Source of the DNA: Phorcus lineatus
Lineage: Eukaryota > Mollusca > Gastropoda > Trochida > Trochidae
DNA length: 64,000 nt
Reading direction: 5' to 3'
Assembly: GCA_921293015.1 (NCBI GenBank)
Contig: OV121087.1
Location: forward strand, 11,978,501-12,042,500
This document shows, piece by piece, positions 34,580 through 46,979 of the stretch. The notes beneath the pieces were generated by a model. That model saw only the letters and a program-made list of their open reading frames with translations. It did no database searches and was not told the origin of the DNA. A program made the position numbers and the translations under genes. Position 1 is the first letter of the stretch, and the number at the start of each line of letters is the position of its first letter.

Positions 34580-34940
34580 AATTATTTCCAGACCTGTCAT
34601 GTCCTTTGAAGTCCCCAAAATGGTGAGAGGTAATGAGGTAGTATTTTATTTATTAAATGAACAAATCTTGGTTTGCAGATAAATTAATGACAGCTTTGAC
34701 AACCATTTCTCAATTAACTGTATTATCACCTTTGAGCAATTTGAACGCCTCGACCATTTTATGAAAGATGTGTCGATTTCCGTCAGGAAATATGGTTGGA
34801 TAATCTGAACCAGTTCTCCAAAGAAACACTGTATAAATCAATTAAATTTACTGTTGGATTTGAAAGCTATTTAACTGATATTTCAGTGAAAGTATATGGA
34901 AACTCTTTGTGTTGTCTCCGTTGCTCTAGCCACTATTTTT

Positions 34941-35812
34941 ATCTCCCGCCCAACGTAGTTGGCGGGGGATATTGAAATGGTCTCCGTCCGTCCGTTCGTC
35001 CGTCCGTCCCGATAATGTTTCCGGAGCACAACTCCAAAACTGTGAGACCTAACTCGACGAAACTTGGTATGTTTAACGGGCATCATGCGGAGATGTGCCT
35101 TTTGGGGTTTTCAACTTCTTTGCATCTTTATTTTAACCCGTTTCCATGGAAACGTAACATAGGATTTCGTTTCCGGACCACAACTCTAAAACTGTGAGAC
35201 CTAGCTCGACGAAACTTGGTATGTGCAACGGGCATCATGCGGAGATGTGCCTTTTGGGGTTTTCAACTTCTTTGCATTTTTATTTTTACCCGTTTCCATG
35301 GAAACGTAACATAGGATTTTGTTTCCGGAGCACAACTCCAAAATGGTGAGACCTATCTCGACTAAACTTGGTATTTGCAACGGGCATCATGCGGAGATGT
35401 GCCTTTTGGGGTTTTCAATTTCTTTGCATTTTTATTTTTACCCGTTTCCATGGAAACGTAACATTGGATTTCGTTTCCGGACCACAACTCCAAAACTGTG
35501 AGACCTAGCTCGACGAAACTTGGTATGTGTAACGGGCATTACGGGCATTGATTGTTCAATGTTAAACCTTCGTCCGTCCGTTCGTCCGTTCGTCCGTCCG
35601 TTCGTCCGTCCGTCCCGATAACATCATGCGGAGATGTGCCTTTTGGGGTTTCAACTTCTTTGCATTTTTATTTTTACCCGTTTCCATGGAAACGTAACAT
35701 TGGATTTCGTTTCCGGACCACAACTCCAAAACTGTGAGACCTAGCTCGACGAAACTTGGTATGTGTAACGGGCATTACGGGCATTGATTGTTCAATGTTA
35801 AACGGCATTTAC
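34941..35812 (+). repeat. Tandem array of 152-bp units, each with a GTTTCCATGGAAAC palindrome
   Basis: The array opens with a hairpin (TCCCGCCCAAC/GTTGGCGGGGGA, 34943-34969) and a (CCGT)n/(TCGT)n tract. Units follow with ACAACTCCAAAACTGTGAGACC, CTCGACGAAACTTGGTATG, GGGCATCATGCGGAGATGTG and TTTTGGGGTTTTCAACTTC. The palindrome GTTTCCATGGAAAC lies at 35140-35153, 35292-35305, 35444-35457 and 35680-35693. The first two intervals are exactly 152 bp. The last, 236 bp, contains a second (TTCGTCCG)n tract plus a repeated CGGGCATTGATTGTTCAATG segment (35544 and 35780). Short open frames in the units share a frame only because the units repeat. Confidence 0.88.
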
Positions 35813-36212
35813 TGTTTCAGATGTTACAGGCGTTCCATGGTTTTCCATTACCGAAGAAAGCAGTCATTCAGTTATTGAGCTCATTATCGACAGTTTCAAA
35901 TCTGGTAACGATGTTGCAACAGAATCAACTGTCATTCATATATGTTAACAAGGCGATCTAATTCTTATAATAATTGATACGAGGGATGTCACAACCTACG
36001 TTTTGTTCAAACCGTTCTTCTTGAATATGTAAAGATATATAAATCAGACCACATGTGTACAAGACCAAAGTGAAGAGAACAAATTTTAAGATTGTAAGAC
36101 CGAACAGATATTTCAAATTGCATAGTTGAAATGATATGATAATACACTTCCTGCAAGACAGGTTACTCTGACGCGAATATCTGTGGAACGGGTAGCCAAT
36201 TCTTGAAGGTGA
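35813..36212. other. Unassigned sequence
   Basis: No feature was recognised between the array and the SINE. Confidence 0.4.
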
Positions 36213-36335
36213 GTTGAGAAGGGGTTTAACGCCGTATTCAAGAGTATTTCACTAATATCGCGGCTGCTAGTATTATTGCAGGGAGAAAGCCTGATCCGAC
36301 GCCGAACGCGCTGATCACTGTGGTATCAGGCCCCT
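36213..36335 (-). mobile_element. SINE family A with a large internal deletion
   Basis: The tail part (GGGGTTTAACGCCGTATTCAAG to GCAGGGAGAAAGCC) is joined at about 36289 directly to the head part (TGATCCGACGCCGAACGCGC). About 195 bases of the body are missing, while both ends remain. Confidence 0.85.
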
Positions 36336-36679
36336 CCAATTCTTACAGCTACACGTATAGATTAAGTTATAAGGTATATAAATGTTTTATCCAAAATGAA
36401 AAGGAATACTGTAACCCTTGACACATATGTCATATGAAAGGTGACTTGATGGGTGGATATAGAAGGGTCATACCTATCAAAGGCATAAATTGTTGAATGA
36501 CTTGCTATGGTATATTTGTATGACATACAAAATGTAAACATGTACAAGGTTTATCAGTGGAATATATTCAAACTTTCAAATAATCCAAGTTGTTTAGTCC
36601 AGTTACTACTTTCTAGTAACTATAAGGATGTCCAAGGTTAAAAGGTCAAATGGATTGGGGACATACATCAAGTAAGATC

Positions 36680-36900
36680 TGTTGACACAAGAAAGAACAT
36701 AATTTGCCATAAAAGCCATACATATCCTCATTAAGGTATCACACGCTCATAAATAGGTAACGCCATGTCAAGAACCCTTCATCAATCAGGTGGACGTACA
36801 TCAGAGGGCAGGTGATAACGTGAACTTGTCATCAAAGAATATCTAGAAGTGGTGAGAAGGTATCATGTTCCTTTGCTCAAGGGCGTATCTTAATGTTGAT
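36680..36900 (-). repeat. Outer right arm of inverted duplication 2
   Basis: The reverse complement matches 24165-24390, including the equivalents of TATTTATGAGTGTGTGATAC and TTCTTTGATGACA. It marks the outer limit of the duplication I can see. Confidence 0.6.
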
Positions 36901-38873
36901 AACTACGTATCAATTTCTATGTGGTGTATTTTCTATATGTGGTGTCTGACTTCCTCCCAAATGAATTTGCATGTCCTCAAAACAATTTCGCCATATTGAA
37001 GAAAATAATGTCATTGAATCAAGATTTGAAAGCATATTTTAGATTATACACCTTTGATCGATATGCAGTAAAATACCTAAAACTAATAACTGTCAAAAAC
37101 AAAGCAAAAAGTGTTGATGATCGGATTGCAAGACCTAGATTACAAGTAAAAAATATCCAGTTTCTCGGACGATGTAGACTTTAACTGCTGCAAACACTTT
37201 TTTCCATTTTTTTCTTTACTGTATCTTTCAAAGGTTTTTTAAAAGATCACTTGAATCATACTAATGAATCGGTAACATTTGATGTAATTTCAGTTGATGT
37301 TTAATTTCACTTGAAGTTTGTGAAAAAAGTATTTCTGTTATTTTTACCGTCTGTAAATTACAAGTTAATTTCAACACTGATCAATCAAGATTAAATTTGA
37401 CCTTTGACTTGCGCGTGAAGAAAAGTAAAAACAAAAAACGAATGCGTTTCACCTGCAATTTTAAAAATAATGTTTTTCTCTTATTCGTAAATACAATTGT
37501 CATTTTGTCAAGTTGAAAGCATGTGAATATTGATGTATGTATTCCCAGGAAATAGAGTTTTTTCGTGTTGAACTGCCTATAGAGCAGAGTAATGGTTACT
37601 GTCAACAAACTAAGAATTCTGAGTTTGTTGCATAAAACAAACTCACCACGAACGATGAGTTCAGTTATACAAATGCCAACCAACTCCAGAATCGAAATTA
37701 ACTATGCAGTCAAAGTTCATTTACACAGTGCTCACTACAAAATTAGGTAATTTTAACGTAACGTTATCTCAGTACGAAATTTGATCACACAGTAACAACG
37801 AAATTAAGCTAGCCAACCTACCCATTCGGCCAACCGCGCCAAATATTGTTGGATTTCTTTGACAGCGGTCATCTGAGCTAAAGAGCTAAGAAAAGGACCA
37901 CAAGCCAACCATGTATAATTTTTATATTGTTAAATTTACTCGAACCCCCCATCAAATTAAAACTATTTATATTCTTTTAACCTGAGTTTCCATCAGCAAA
38001 GGCAATTTCACATTTAAAAAGTTTTTAAAATTAGAATATCAATTCATGCCTAAACTCTAGTCATTTAGTATAATAAAACATGGGCTGTTTTATAATATTC
38101 GTATTGTTCTTGAGAGGAATATCAAATTTTGTTAGTTTGCGACGTTTTTCGTGCCAACACAGATCAAACTACCCTTTCAACAAATGTATTGCAAAGTTTA
38201 AAAAACAAATAATGTCTATTTTTAAATCTTGAGTATATGGCCACTGAACCATTTATACTGAAGTAACCTCTCTCTGTCTCCAGACAGACAGACAAACAGG
38301 GTCTGCAAGGTCAATGAATATCATTGAGGGGCGCCGCGTCTTCATCCATGCACCCAAGCGTTGAGTTTCACTTTCTGCAAATAGGCCTTGCATGGTTCTT
38401 GTCAATGCCATTACGTATCATAGAGAATATATGCAATTGATGTAAGTTGTTTGCGTATAACACTCAGAATGTCACCAGAGAAAAGAAAATATCCAAAGAA
38501 CAAGCTCAACTTAATGTGAATAATATATATTATTGAAATACTTTCACTGCTGCCAATCCGTTCCATTTGTTTGCCTTTTCCGCATTTGGAAAGTCTGCAT
38601 GATGGTATGCACATTGTCATCAGTGAAACTCTTGTTGGCATAAAAATCAATGGTAATGTGTACAAAAGAATTATTCAACCATGAAATTAGATTACTATTT
38701 TGAGCCGATAGAAATCGCACTTTTTCACTTGTTTATTTTCTATTTTTTTCATCAATTTACAATCAAAATGTAACATCCTAAGCACATTAAGTTTACAGAA
38801 TGGAAAATTAATTTCAAAATAATTTATTTGATAACCGAATTCTTTGGGTGTGTACTTTCGTGTAGAACATTTT
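36901..38873. other. Unassigned AT-rich sequence
   Basis: No gene or repeat was recognised. Open frames at 36921-37184 and 37381-37683 lack motifs and have the composition of the surrounding non-coding DNA. Confidence 0.45.
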
Positions 38874-38972
38874 TTTAACTGCAAACAAAGTTGCCGAGTT
38901 CCTGACGGGATTCGAACCCCGTATATTTGTTCCGAAATCGAGCGCACTAAACCCCGCGCTATCCCGCCTCGA
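38874..38972 (-). mobile_element. SINE family A, head only
   Basis: About 100 bases cover the tRNA-like head. On the plus strand it reads AAGTTGCCGAGTTCCTGACG, then GGGATTCGAACCCC (box B) and CCGCGCTATCCCGCC (box A side). The body and tail are absent. Confidence 0.8.
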
Positions 38973-39598
38973 AACAACTTTAAGAATACATTTTCCGAGT
39001 AGAAGCAAAGCATCAGCAATAATACTGAAAAGGGTACATTTATCTTATTGTTTGGTTTATGTGGTTAAAGTGGATGCGCTTTTGATTATATTAAATGGAA
39101 TAAGCTAATAGACATAGACTGTTTGAAAATCACCCACATCAAACATCAACATTTTGTTTGTTTTAGAGAAAATAAATTTGAGGTGGAACTTTGTTGGCCG
39201 TGTCTGCTTGTTAAAATGTTACTCAACGTAAACCGGTAAAAGTGAAGCGAACGATTGAAGTTACATTGCAATTCTCAGTAATAGGCTCAGCCTTGTCTTT
39301 AAAATTAAACAAGCAGACACAGTCAGCTATATCCCCCGGGGGGCAATATTGTCAAATATATTGAACAATAGTTATTTTATTTTAATCCCTATATAACCCA
39401 TACTTTGGATGATGCCTATGTTAAGAAGAAGTTATGAAATCATCCTTCAGAAGATAAATGAGTAAGATCCTTAGTTTTGATTGTCAACTCAAATGTTTCA
39501 CGTGGTAGCCAAAACTAAGTGAAAGTTTGGTTTAACCATTTAAAGCTTCACGTGCTATATAATAATCTTAACTATTCCATATTCCAATGCCTCTAAAT
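38973..39598. other. Unassigned sequence
   Basis: No feature was recognised. Confidence 0.45.
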
Positions 39599-39694
39599 GA
39601 CATAGATTCTAATGCTTGACAACGACATTAGAATCTATGTCGAAATGTCGCTTTGATCACTTGCTTGACAACGACATTAGAATCTATGTCGAAA
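39599..39694. repeat. Perfect 16-bp hairpin plus 49-bp-period direct repeat
   Basis: GACATAGATTCTAATG (39599-39614) and CATTAGAATCTATGTC (39626-39641) are exact inverted copies around an 11-base loop. A second copy of the loop and right arm follows at 39663-39694, a direct repeat of 32 bases with a 49-base period. Confidence 0.85.
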
Positions 39695-41852
39695 AGTCGC
39701 TTCCACAGAATAAAGAAGTTGCTTAGCCATAAAAATGTTCCTTATCGTTCATCTCATCAACGTCTAGATTGCCTGTCAAAGAAGTTCTATTTGATATTTA
39801 TATACACAGATTTGAAACTAATTTATTCGTTTTACACGACAAAGTTTACATAACTGCATCGGCCAGATGAAGTTAGTCGGTCTAGGGTCGATTATGGTAA
39901 CGATGTTTGTGTGCTACATCGGATACGGCTTTCAAGAAAACTACTTATGACTATCATGAAAAGATTTTGGTTATCGTGAGAAAAACCACAATGTAAGTTG
40001 AATTATATGATTTCGACGATTTACAAATCCAATCAATTTAACCCAAGAGAAAACCATGTTAATTTCTTACTTCTTTTCTTCCTCGACATATTGAAATTTC
40101 GTCGATTTTACTATTATTTAGATAATGGCTTCATATGTGTAAGTTATGTATCAGTAATTAAGATATTCTGTCACAAAGGTGATTCGTCTATCTGCAACTC
40201 GTTATTTGAAATAAAGGGTGTGATTAGAGTGAAATCCTTTCCGAATCCTTTCGTGCAACCCAACACAAGCTGTCCTCTTGTACACGAACCTTTATAATCC
40301 TCTGAGTACCGTTAGTGCCTTGTCCTTGCTGCATTGAAGATCTCGAACTCTCAGTCAGGTCCCTCAGGGACATATTCAAAATTACAATGCTTGCGTGGGA
40401 TTAATGTGATTAATGGAGAAAATAGTCATCTCTTATTTTTGTGTACAATAAGCGTGAGAGAGACCAACTTGTCACCAGCAATTAACTAGAGGGATGACCA
40501 AACATCAACACTGGACAATGGACACCGTGAAATCAATTTGACATGTCACATTGTATTAATATTTTAAAAAAGGGCTATTCTCCCGAGTCAACTCCGAGGA
40601 TCATATTTTGGAAATTATACATTAACTAATTTCTTCTCCCAGGTATGCTTTCGGGTGTAATGTCTCACCATATTTGGTCAAATGGTAACAGAATAGAACG
40701 ATGATAACATTTAGAGAAGTAATTAAAGTTTATTAGTCTTTTCTTTATTTTTGAAAAAAAACGTCTTAGGTGTAAGAAAATGTCTATTTCGGTATTAACT
40801 TTTGCCAACTTTTTTCCAACGCTGATGTTTTTGTTGATAATTCAAAAATATATAAGTATAACTCCGAGTGTTGTTTTGACCTGAATAAATATGAATGAAT
40901 TGTTTACCTTATTTAAACTTGTATTTATAATTATGAATTTTTATAATATAATGATAATAATAATAATCTTGAAATCGCAATTGACTCTTATTGCTTTTAA
41001 TCAATCTAGTTCTTCTGCGAACTTGCATTTTATGATTAAGCTTGTGACGGATCCTGTTTGGTAAGCGATATCACGAAACACTGTTTTTCTTTGTGCAGGC
41101 GGCAGCATACATATGTAAGAGACAATGTTAAGGATGACAACATATTTATTTATTAATTTTTGTACTAATTGTCTGTTATTAGTACACTAACTTCTAAATG
41201 CCTTAAGATAAGATATTGCTTCTCTATTGCTATAACTGCATACACTGAGCTTCGATACCGTTAAACCCCACATCATGCTGACAGCTGAAGACGCCGTTGG
41301 ATTCAAATCAATTCTTCACGCTATTTTTATTGTGGTATCCTATCTGACCCACAGCTTTAAAATCCATCAGTGTATTACATCACACAGGAGCATTATAAAG
41401 TCATACATCACACATTAATACAGCTTTTGACGCTTTGGTGGTCACAGGTCAACCCATAAATTGACCTCCCTATTCAAAAAGACAATGCAGAGGTCAACAG
41501 GCCGTACTGAACGTTGGTCACTTTCAAATGAAGCAGTCGATTGCCACAACCAAATTGCCCTTGAGACATTAGCTGGACGATGGTGAGTACGGTCACCCAC
41601 GTGGTCAATTGTGCTGATACCTCTGTCGCCCCTGAAGTCATTTCCCCTATAGAAATGCACTGACCAACGCCGCTACAAGACGCTTTGCACATAATGAGTG
41701 ACTTGATTTGATGCATCTTAGGGTCGGAAGATACATGCGTTCTATTAATAGCTCACTCACAGTAGGCATTCACGCTTATCACGATCTCGCTTGTACTTTC
41801 GCCTTCTCTTATTGTACTCGTATCACCAGAGAGCTAGAAACCCGGGTTCCGT

Positions 41853-42258
41853 GAGTTGTTGGAGTCATATATGCCAAACTTAATCAATGGTGTCATTTGA
41901 TAGCGTTACCAAAAAGACACATTTTAAAGCTTATTGGTTTTTCACAGTGATAGTATATAGGTATAACGTCGCAATTATGAACGAAATCCGGACAGTGGCA
42001 CGCGTCAAATAATCAAACGTAATTTTGGAGACTTATCTAAAAGAGTCAGGAGGGCAGTTAGGAGTTGATAGCGTTTGTTAGTTTATATAACTAGTATCCA
42101 TGTATATTGGACTGATATCTACACCTCAGTGCATATATAAGGCTGTTTTTAGATTTGCATGGAAAACCAGTATTTGTCATATCACCCCATATGACATTTA
42201 GGTTCGTATCAAAGGTAAATAGTATGTTATGAAAATCACGGAGTGGCTTTTTAAGCAT
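41853..42258. mobile_element. Second copy of the 22878-23354 MITE, inserted in duplication arm 1
   Basis: It is collinear and direct with 22891-23354. It shares GTCATATATGCCAAACTTAA, GTCGCAATTATG, GTAATTTTGGAGAC and ATGAAAATCACGGAGTGG, and lacks about 40 internal bases near 42180. The partner arm lacks this sequence, so the insertion is later than the duplication. The left terminal bases are eroded. Confidence 0.8.
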
Positions 42259-43157
42259 GTTGGAAGTGTAAACAGCACCCCAGCTTACATTTTAGACGAC
42301 GTTTTGGTGGCCATAGTAGTTACCAGTAGAATCTGCTTGATACATGTATATCCCAGTAGACTGCTATTTAGCCGTTCGTATATCTTTAAATAAATGGAGG
42401 TTCACTTTCCCGAATGTCAATTTTCGGGAAATGTTGTATATCTTTTAAATGTAGAACATCTGAACCTATACATTGTATGAGGCTCCCGTTTTTACACCAA
42501 TTAGGTGCATATTTTATCTTACCGATGGTCATCAGTGTCAAAATAACGTCCTTAATATTCATAGTTGTATCTTTGATAGTTTCCATCTAAGCGTATGTAA
42601 ATTTATTTAATCAACTGCATATGATGCCAATTGAATGCCAATTCACAACTACGATTTCACAAGGAATATTTCAGGATGATTGTTTTACATATTTCTATTC
42701 ACATTTATATCCTATATAATTTATAACGAAACTAAAGTTCGACATGCTGTATGCCCTACATCCGACATCTTAACTACATATTTACATAGTAACCATGTCA
42801 CATGCATTTTCTTCCTGAAAATGATGAGGATGAAATGAATTTAAGAAAATGAAAACTTGGTAATTAGCAGTTGTTAATCAAACATACGCGCTTGTAAGAT
42901 AATTTCCAGACTTCGGATTCTCGGTTTATGTTAGACTTGGTTATACGTCCCGTCCTGGAAATCAGCATACAATGAATGCAATGTAAACAGCGACGTAATT
43001 GCAGACGGGTCGATCTGACTGGCGACATTATAATGATGCGTATTGACCACTTATCCATCTGCGACCCCTTTATGCGATCACCTTGTTAGGTTTGAAATAA
43101 AGGGAAAACTCTGATTATGGTGGCAGCGAGTGAAAACCCGCACATCAAACCGATTTT

Positions 43158-43307
43158 ATGGTTGTTTACTTTCACATAAACCATTGTCCGGAGACGGACC
43201 AGGAGTGGACACCACGTGACCACCTTAATGAAGCGTGTCAGTTACAAACAAAATCGTCTACAGCCGATCCTTCCGTGATAGAATTAACAGCAATAAAACA
43301 TCAATGA
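43158..43307 (+). CDS. Conserved 49-codon small ORF, second copy
   Basis: ATG at 43158 and TGA at 43305-43307 correspond exactly to the ORF at 10835-10984. Differences are L6H, S19P, S20R, E28Q and P32K, while the C-terminal half from SSTADPSV to the stop is identical. No TATA box is evident upstream here; the matching position reads TGCAATGTAAACAG. The same caution applies as for the first copy. Confidence 0.25.
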   Translation: MVVYFHINHCPETDQEWTPRDHLNEACQLQTKSSTADPSVIELTAIKHQ

Positions 43308-44790
43308 ATACACAGACGCGTGAATTGTGTTTCCCGTCTCACTCATTATGTTAATCTCGTGATTACCATTGAGAACCTTTCCTCAGAATTGTTAGTATTA
43401 TCTTCACATTTCATTGTATCCGTCTTTGAATTGTAGACAAAGACTCTACTCATTGTAGCCTATAAAGCTTCTAAGGACCCTTGAATTAATCAATTTAGAA
43501 GGCGAATACAGAAAAAGAGCTTTAAACCTTGCCGGTAAATACTTTCTGAAACCTATTCTATTTTTTTTTTAAATATTGAAGATATATCATTTTGCTGTTT
43601 ATATTTAAACAATCAAATTCAACTTTTATCTTAACAACTTTTAAAATAGCTTAGATGTATTCTCCACGAGATAGCTTTTCACACCTGACAACTTAAATTG
43701 GAAAATTCTAAACGAGCATGTTGAATGGTAACCCTGGGTGTTAGCGACCATAATCTCAAGACTCATGCAGCCTTCCCGTTGACTCCCTTCTGTGACGATT
43801 ATGGTGATACTTGCTTTGACCAGAGATCCCTAGGGCAAGGGGAGAAGTTTACAGAAGGACTAGTCTCAATGGCATGTGCTGGTTCACTTCATAATGGTAA
43901 TTCCGTTTGTTTCCTGTCGGTAATCAAGTTAAGATTATTACCTGCACCGGATCTCCAGGACGCTAAACTTCCGGACAGGAAGGAAGTGGTCAGTAAGGGA
44001 CCTGCCGGAGTCTGATATTCCCCGACTAGACAATTTAGTCTCGCTCTTGAACTGATAATAACACATATAATTTGACGAATATCGTAGTTGTGTCAAAAAG
44101 GGCTGATAAAAGTGTTATAATTTTCTATAAATATGCCTATGCTTCCTAAACTCAGATATGAGTACTCTTGCACAAAAAATAAATTGGCACACAAAAAAAT
44201 ATATATATAAAATATAAAACATATTTAAAAAAATTACACTACATGAAATAACAAAACTATTATTCGTACATGATTTATCAGGCATGCAGTGGAATATAAA
44301 TTGTTTGAAGTTGATGATTTTATTGAAAACTACAGGATTCAGTACTTATCAACCACTATAAAATAAGACTCATCCGGAGTCTGGTAAAACGTCCAACAAG
44401 GTTTAAGGATTAAGATACACTTTGCAGGTAGTGCATTCTCTTGAAAACTATGTTCGATAATAAAATATTAACTGATGTTGCACCATTTAGCATATATTTG
44501 ACTGAAATGATCTTGTGTTCTACAGACAAATATAAGTACTACTCTTTTTTTTTACCCTTTTTCATAAGACATTTAAAGCTTTTTTAAAACGTTTTATTTT
44601 TGTAAAAGTATATGCAAGACATTGATTTTTAAACACAAAACAAAATAAAACTTTTTGACAAGATCAAAGAATGCTTATCAAATAGAAGAACTATAAAAAG
44701 TATTTCAAACTAAAGGGAAAGATCATTTACGAAATCAAAATTACAAGGTTTTTTTTAGATTGTGATGCCTAGACAGCCCCGTTTAAGTTA

Positions 44791-46979
44791 ACAGCGGTTT
44801 TATTCGATCAAAGGGAAGATAGTACATTTCCAAAAAATATATCATCTGTTTCATTTAATTCACGATATAAGGTTTTTACGCAATGCCTGTTAATAAATAC
44901 ATCAAAAGAGCCACACAGATTTGCTGTAGTATTTTGATTAATTTTCAAAATCATATATGATTTGTATTATCATTGTTGATCAAATAACTTGGAATGAAAA
45001 AAACAGTTTAACGAAATAATGACATTGATGAAATAAAATACTTTGAAGAAGAAAGAAATTGACTTAAATGGAAAATACAGAAGAAGGTGAATAAACGGAT
45101 AAAGACCAACGATCCGTAAATGGTCAAAAAATGGTGACAAAGTGACCTCACTTGGTCATACACACCATTCATCAAACGTGACATAATACCCATGTGGTGG
45201 AAAAAATATTTTGAAGGCTGCTTCTCGTTTTATTGTAAGTTTGCTTTTTTATTTGAAACAATGCAATAAAACGAACGTTTTGGCTTTGAAGAGGGAGTGT
45301 AAAAGGTTATTTTTTTAGAATAATGTATGTACATTTTATGTAAACGACCTGGATTGGCTGCCATGATGGTTTTTCATTTCTTGTGTCTGCTTGGATCGCT
45401 CGCCACTTTTACGACAGTTACACAGATTTGAGGGCCGCTTCACAGTGAAGGGTTCCCAATTTATACTAATGCACTAGGGAACATGACCAAATTATCAAAA
45501 ACCAACGAGTCAAACCCAAATTACTTTATCTTTCGATAACTATTTGTAAAATTAGCAATTTTTGCTTAGTAACGCTGCACGGTAGCATCCATTTATACGG
45601 TTGTAAGCACTGGATACTACTTACATCTAAAATTAATGAGTTTTAGGGACATGTCCAGCCGCCATTTTGACCCAACCGAAATTTCAACCATATTTGAGGA
45701 CATCGTTATTGTTTGAAATTTAGATAGCACTTATGAGACTGTATCTATAACGTTTCACTCGTTCATTTCTTTCTGACAGCCGATATCAAACTACATATAC
45801 ATGTTATGTTTATCTTTTTAAAATTTCTTTATGCTTTTACCTTCATCAAGTGGAATATAGGGAATATGAAATGGGGTACATATTCATACCACAGCAAGAA
45901 AACAACAAACAACAGTGAGAAAAAAGAATTAGAGATTTATTGAATTAGAATATAAAACAATGGGAATTGGCAGTAGAGACATTAGGTAACTACACACAGG
46001 AATAATGTTTTATTACTAGGGGATATAGGTACCTCATTTCATTTGCCATGTATCCCACTTGACGTGAATTAAAGAAGTTGTCAATGTCGTTTTTGATGCA
46101 GATCTTTAGAAATGGACCTTTCCTTTGTTGAATACAAACGCTTGTGTTGACTTTCGTCATTTTGAAGATGAAGTGTAAGTTTCCTTTATGATTATGGTTA
46201 CTTGTTACTGTTTATAAGGCGCATAGTCGCCAACCATTTATTTTTGGTTGAAGTATTATAAGATGGTAAAAGTAAAAAGTGCATAATAACACTGGTCATG
46301 TAAACTTAGAGATAAACCTACTTATTGGAAATTGCAGGAGTACCGTAGATCATAAACTGAAACCATATTTGTTTAGAACTTTTAAAATTATATGTTTTTA
46401 ATTTCATGAATACCAGTTTTTTTTCTCTATATAGAACAAACAAATAAAGTTTTAATGTTCAATTTAAGTAGTTTGGTGGACAATACTTTTCAAAGCACGA
46501 TAAACTGCTAAGCTAAGCGAGGTGCCATTTGCACAATCACTGGAGAAAGAACTTCCGACCTTGACCCTAAAAAGTTGAACATTTACTACGGGACAAAACT
46601 AAAGAATTTCTACACAATGCAGTTCAAAAGGCTTTTACTATAAATTCTAAAGGCAGGAACCTATTTTACAATTTAGATCTTTGAACCAGACGGTCCAGTG
46701 GAGAAATACAACTCGAAATGTAAAATATGTGTATGAAAATCATATAATTCATCCGCAGTTTTGGAGGAGTTACACGGCCTTTCAGGTGCCAAGCCCTTCA
46801 CCATCAGTTGAACCCGTATGTTCCTCAAAACGTTAACACCTGGCCCTGATTCTATACACTTATAAAGTCTTAAGGTCTAAAGTTAAACTGCCAAAAACTA
46901 TCATAAAGAATTATCAAATGTATAAACAGAAATTTTGATGTTCTCACACATAAATTATATTTGTTTGATCTCATAAAAA
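44791..46979. other. Unassigned AT-rich sequence
   Basis: No gene was recognised. Homopolymer and AT tracts are common. Confidence 0.5.

Larger units (their letters stand above)
32700..34760 (-). repeat. Inner right arm of inverted duplication 2 (copy B of the duplicon)
   Basis: The reverse complement of 32740-32950 matches 27880-28080 and, more loosely, 53220-53450. The reverse complement of 34580-34760 matches 26728-26900. The middle is occupied by a glycosyltransferase-like remnant and a SINE fragment not found in copy A. Confidence 0.65.
40170..44790 (-). repeat. Right arm of large inverted duplication 1
   Basis: Reverse complement, in order, of 9740-13402. It is longer than the left arm, partly because a MITE copy (41853-42258) was inserted here. 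The block 42930-43460 is the best conserved. Runs of about 70 bases appear identical to the left arm (for example around 43160-43215 and 43255-43325). Confidence 0.75.

Noticed and set aside
35015-35737. Three similar 60-codon open frames
   Set aside because: They repeat only because they lie in the 152-bp tandem units. There is no protein motif.
37381-37683. 100-codon minus-strand open frame
   Set aside because: Composition follows local AT bias. No motif, no signal for splicing or polyadenylation.
9740-44790. Maverick/Polinton or other giant transposon bounded by the inverted arms
   Set aside because: The arms are heavily diverged, unequal in length and not terminal-looking, and no polymerase, integrase or capsid-type gene lies between them.
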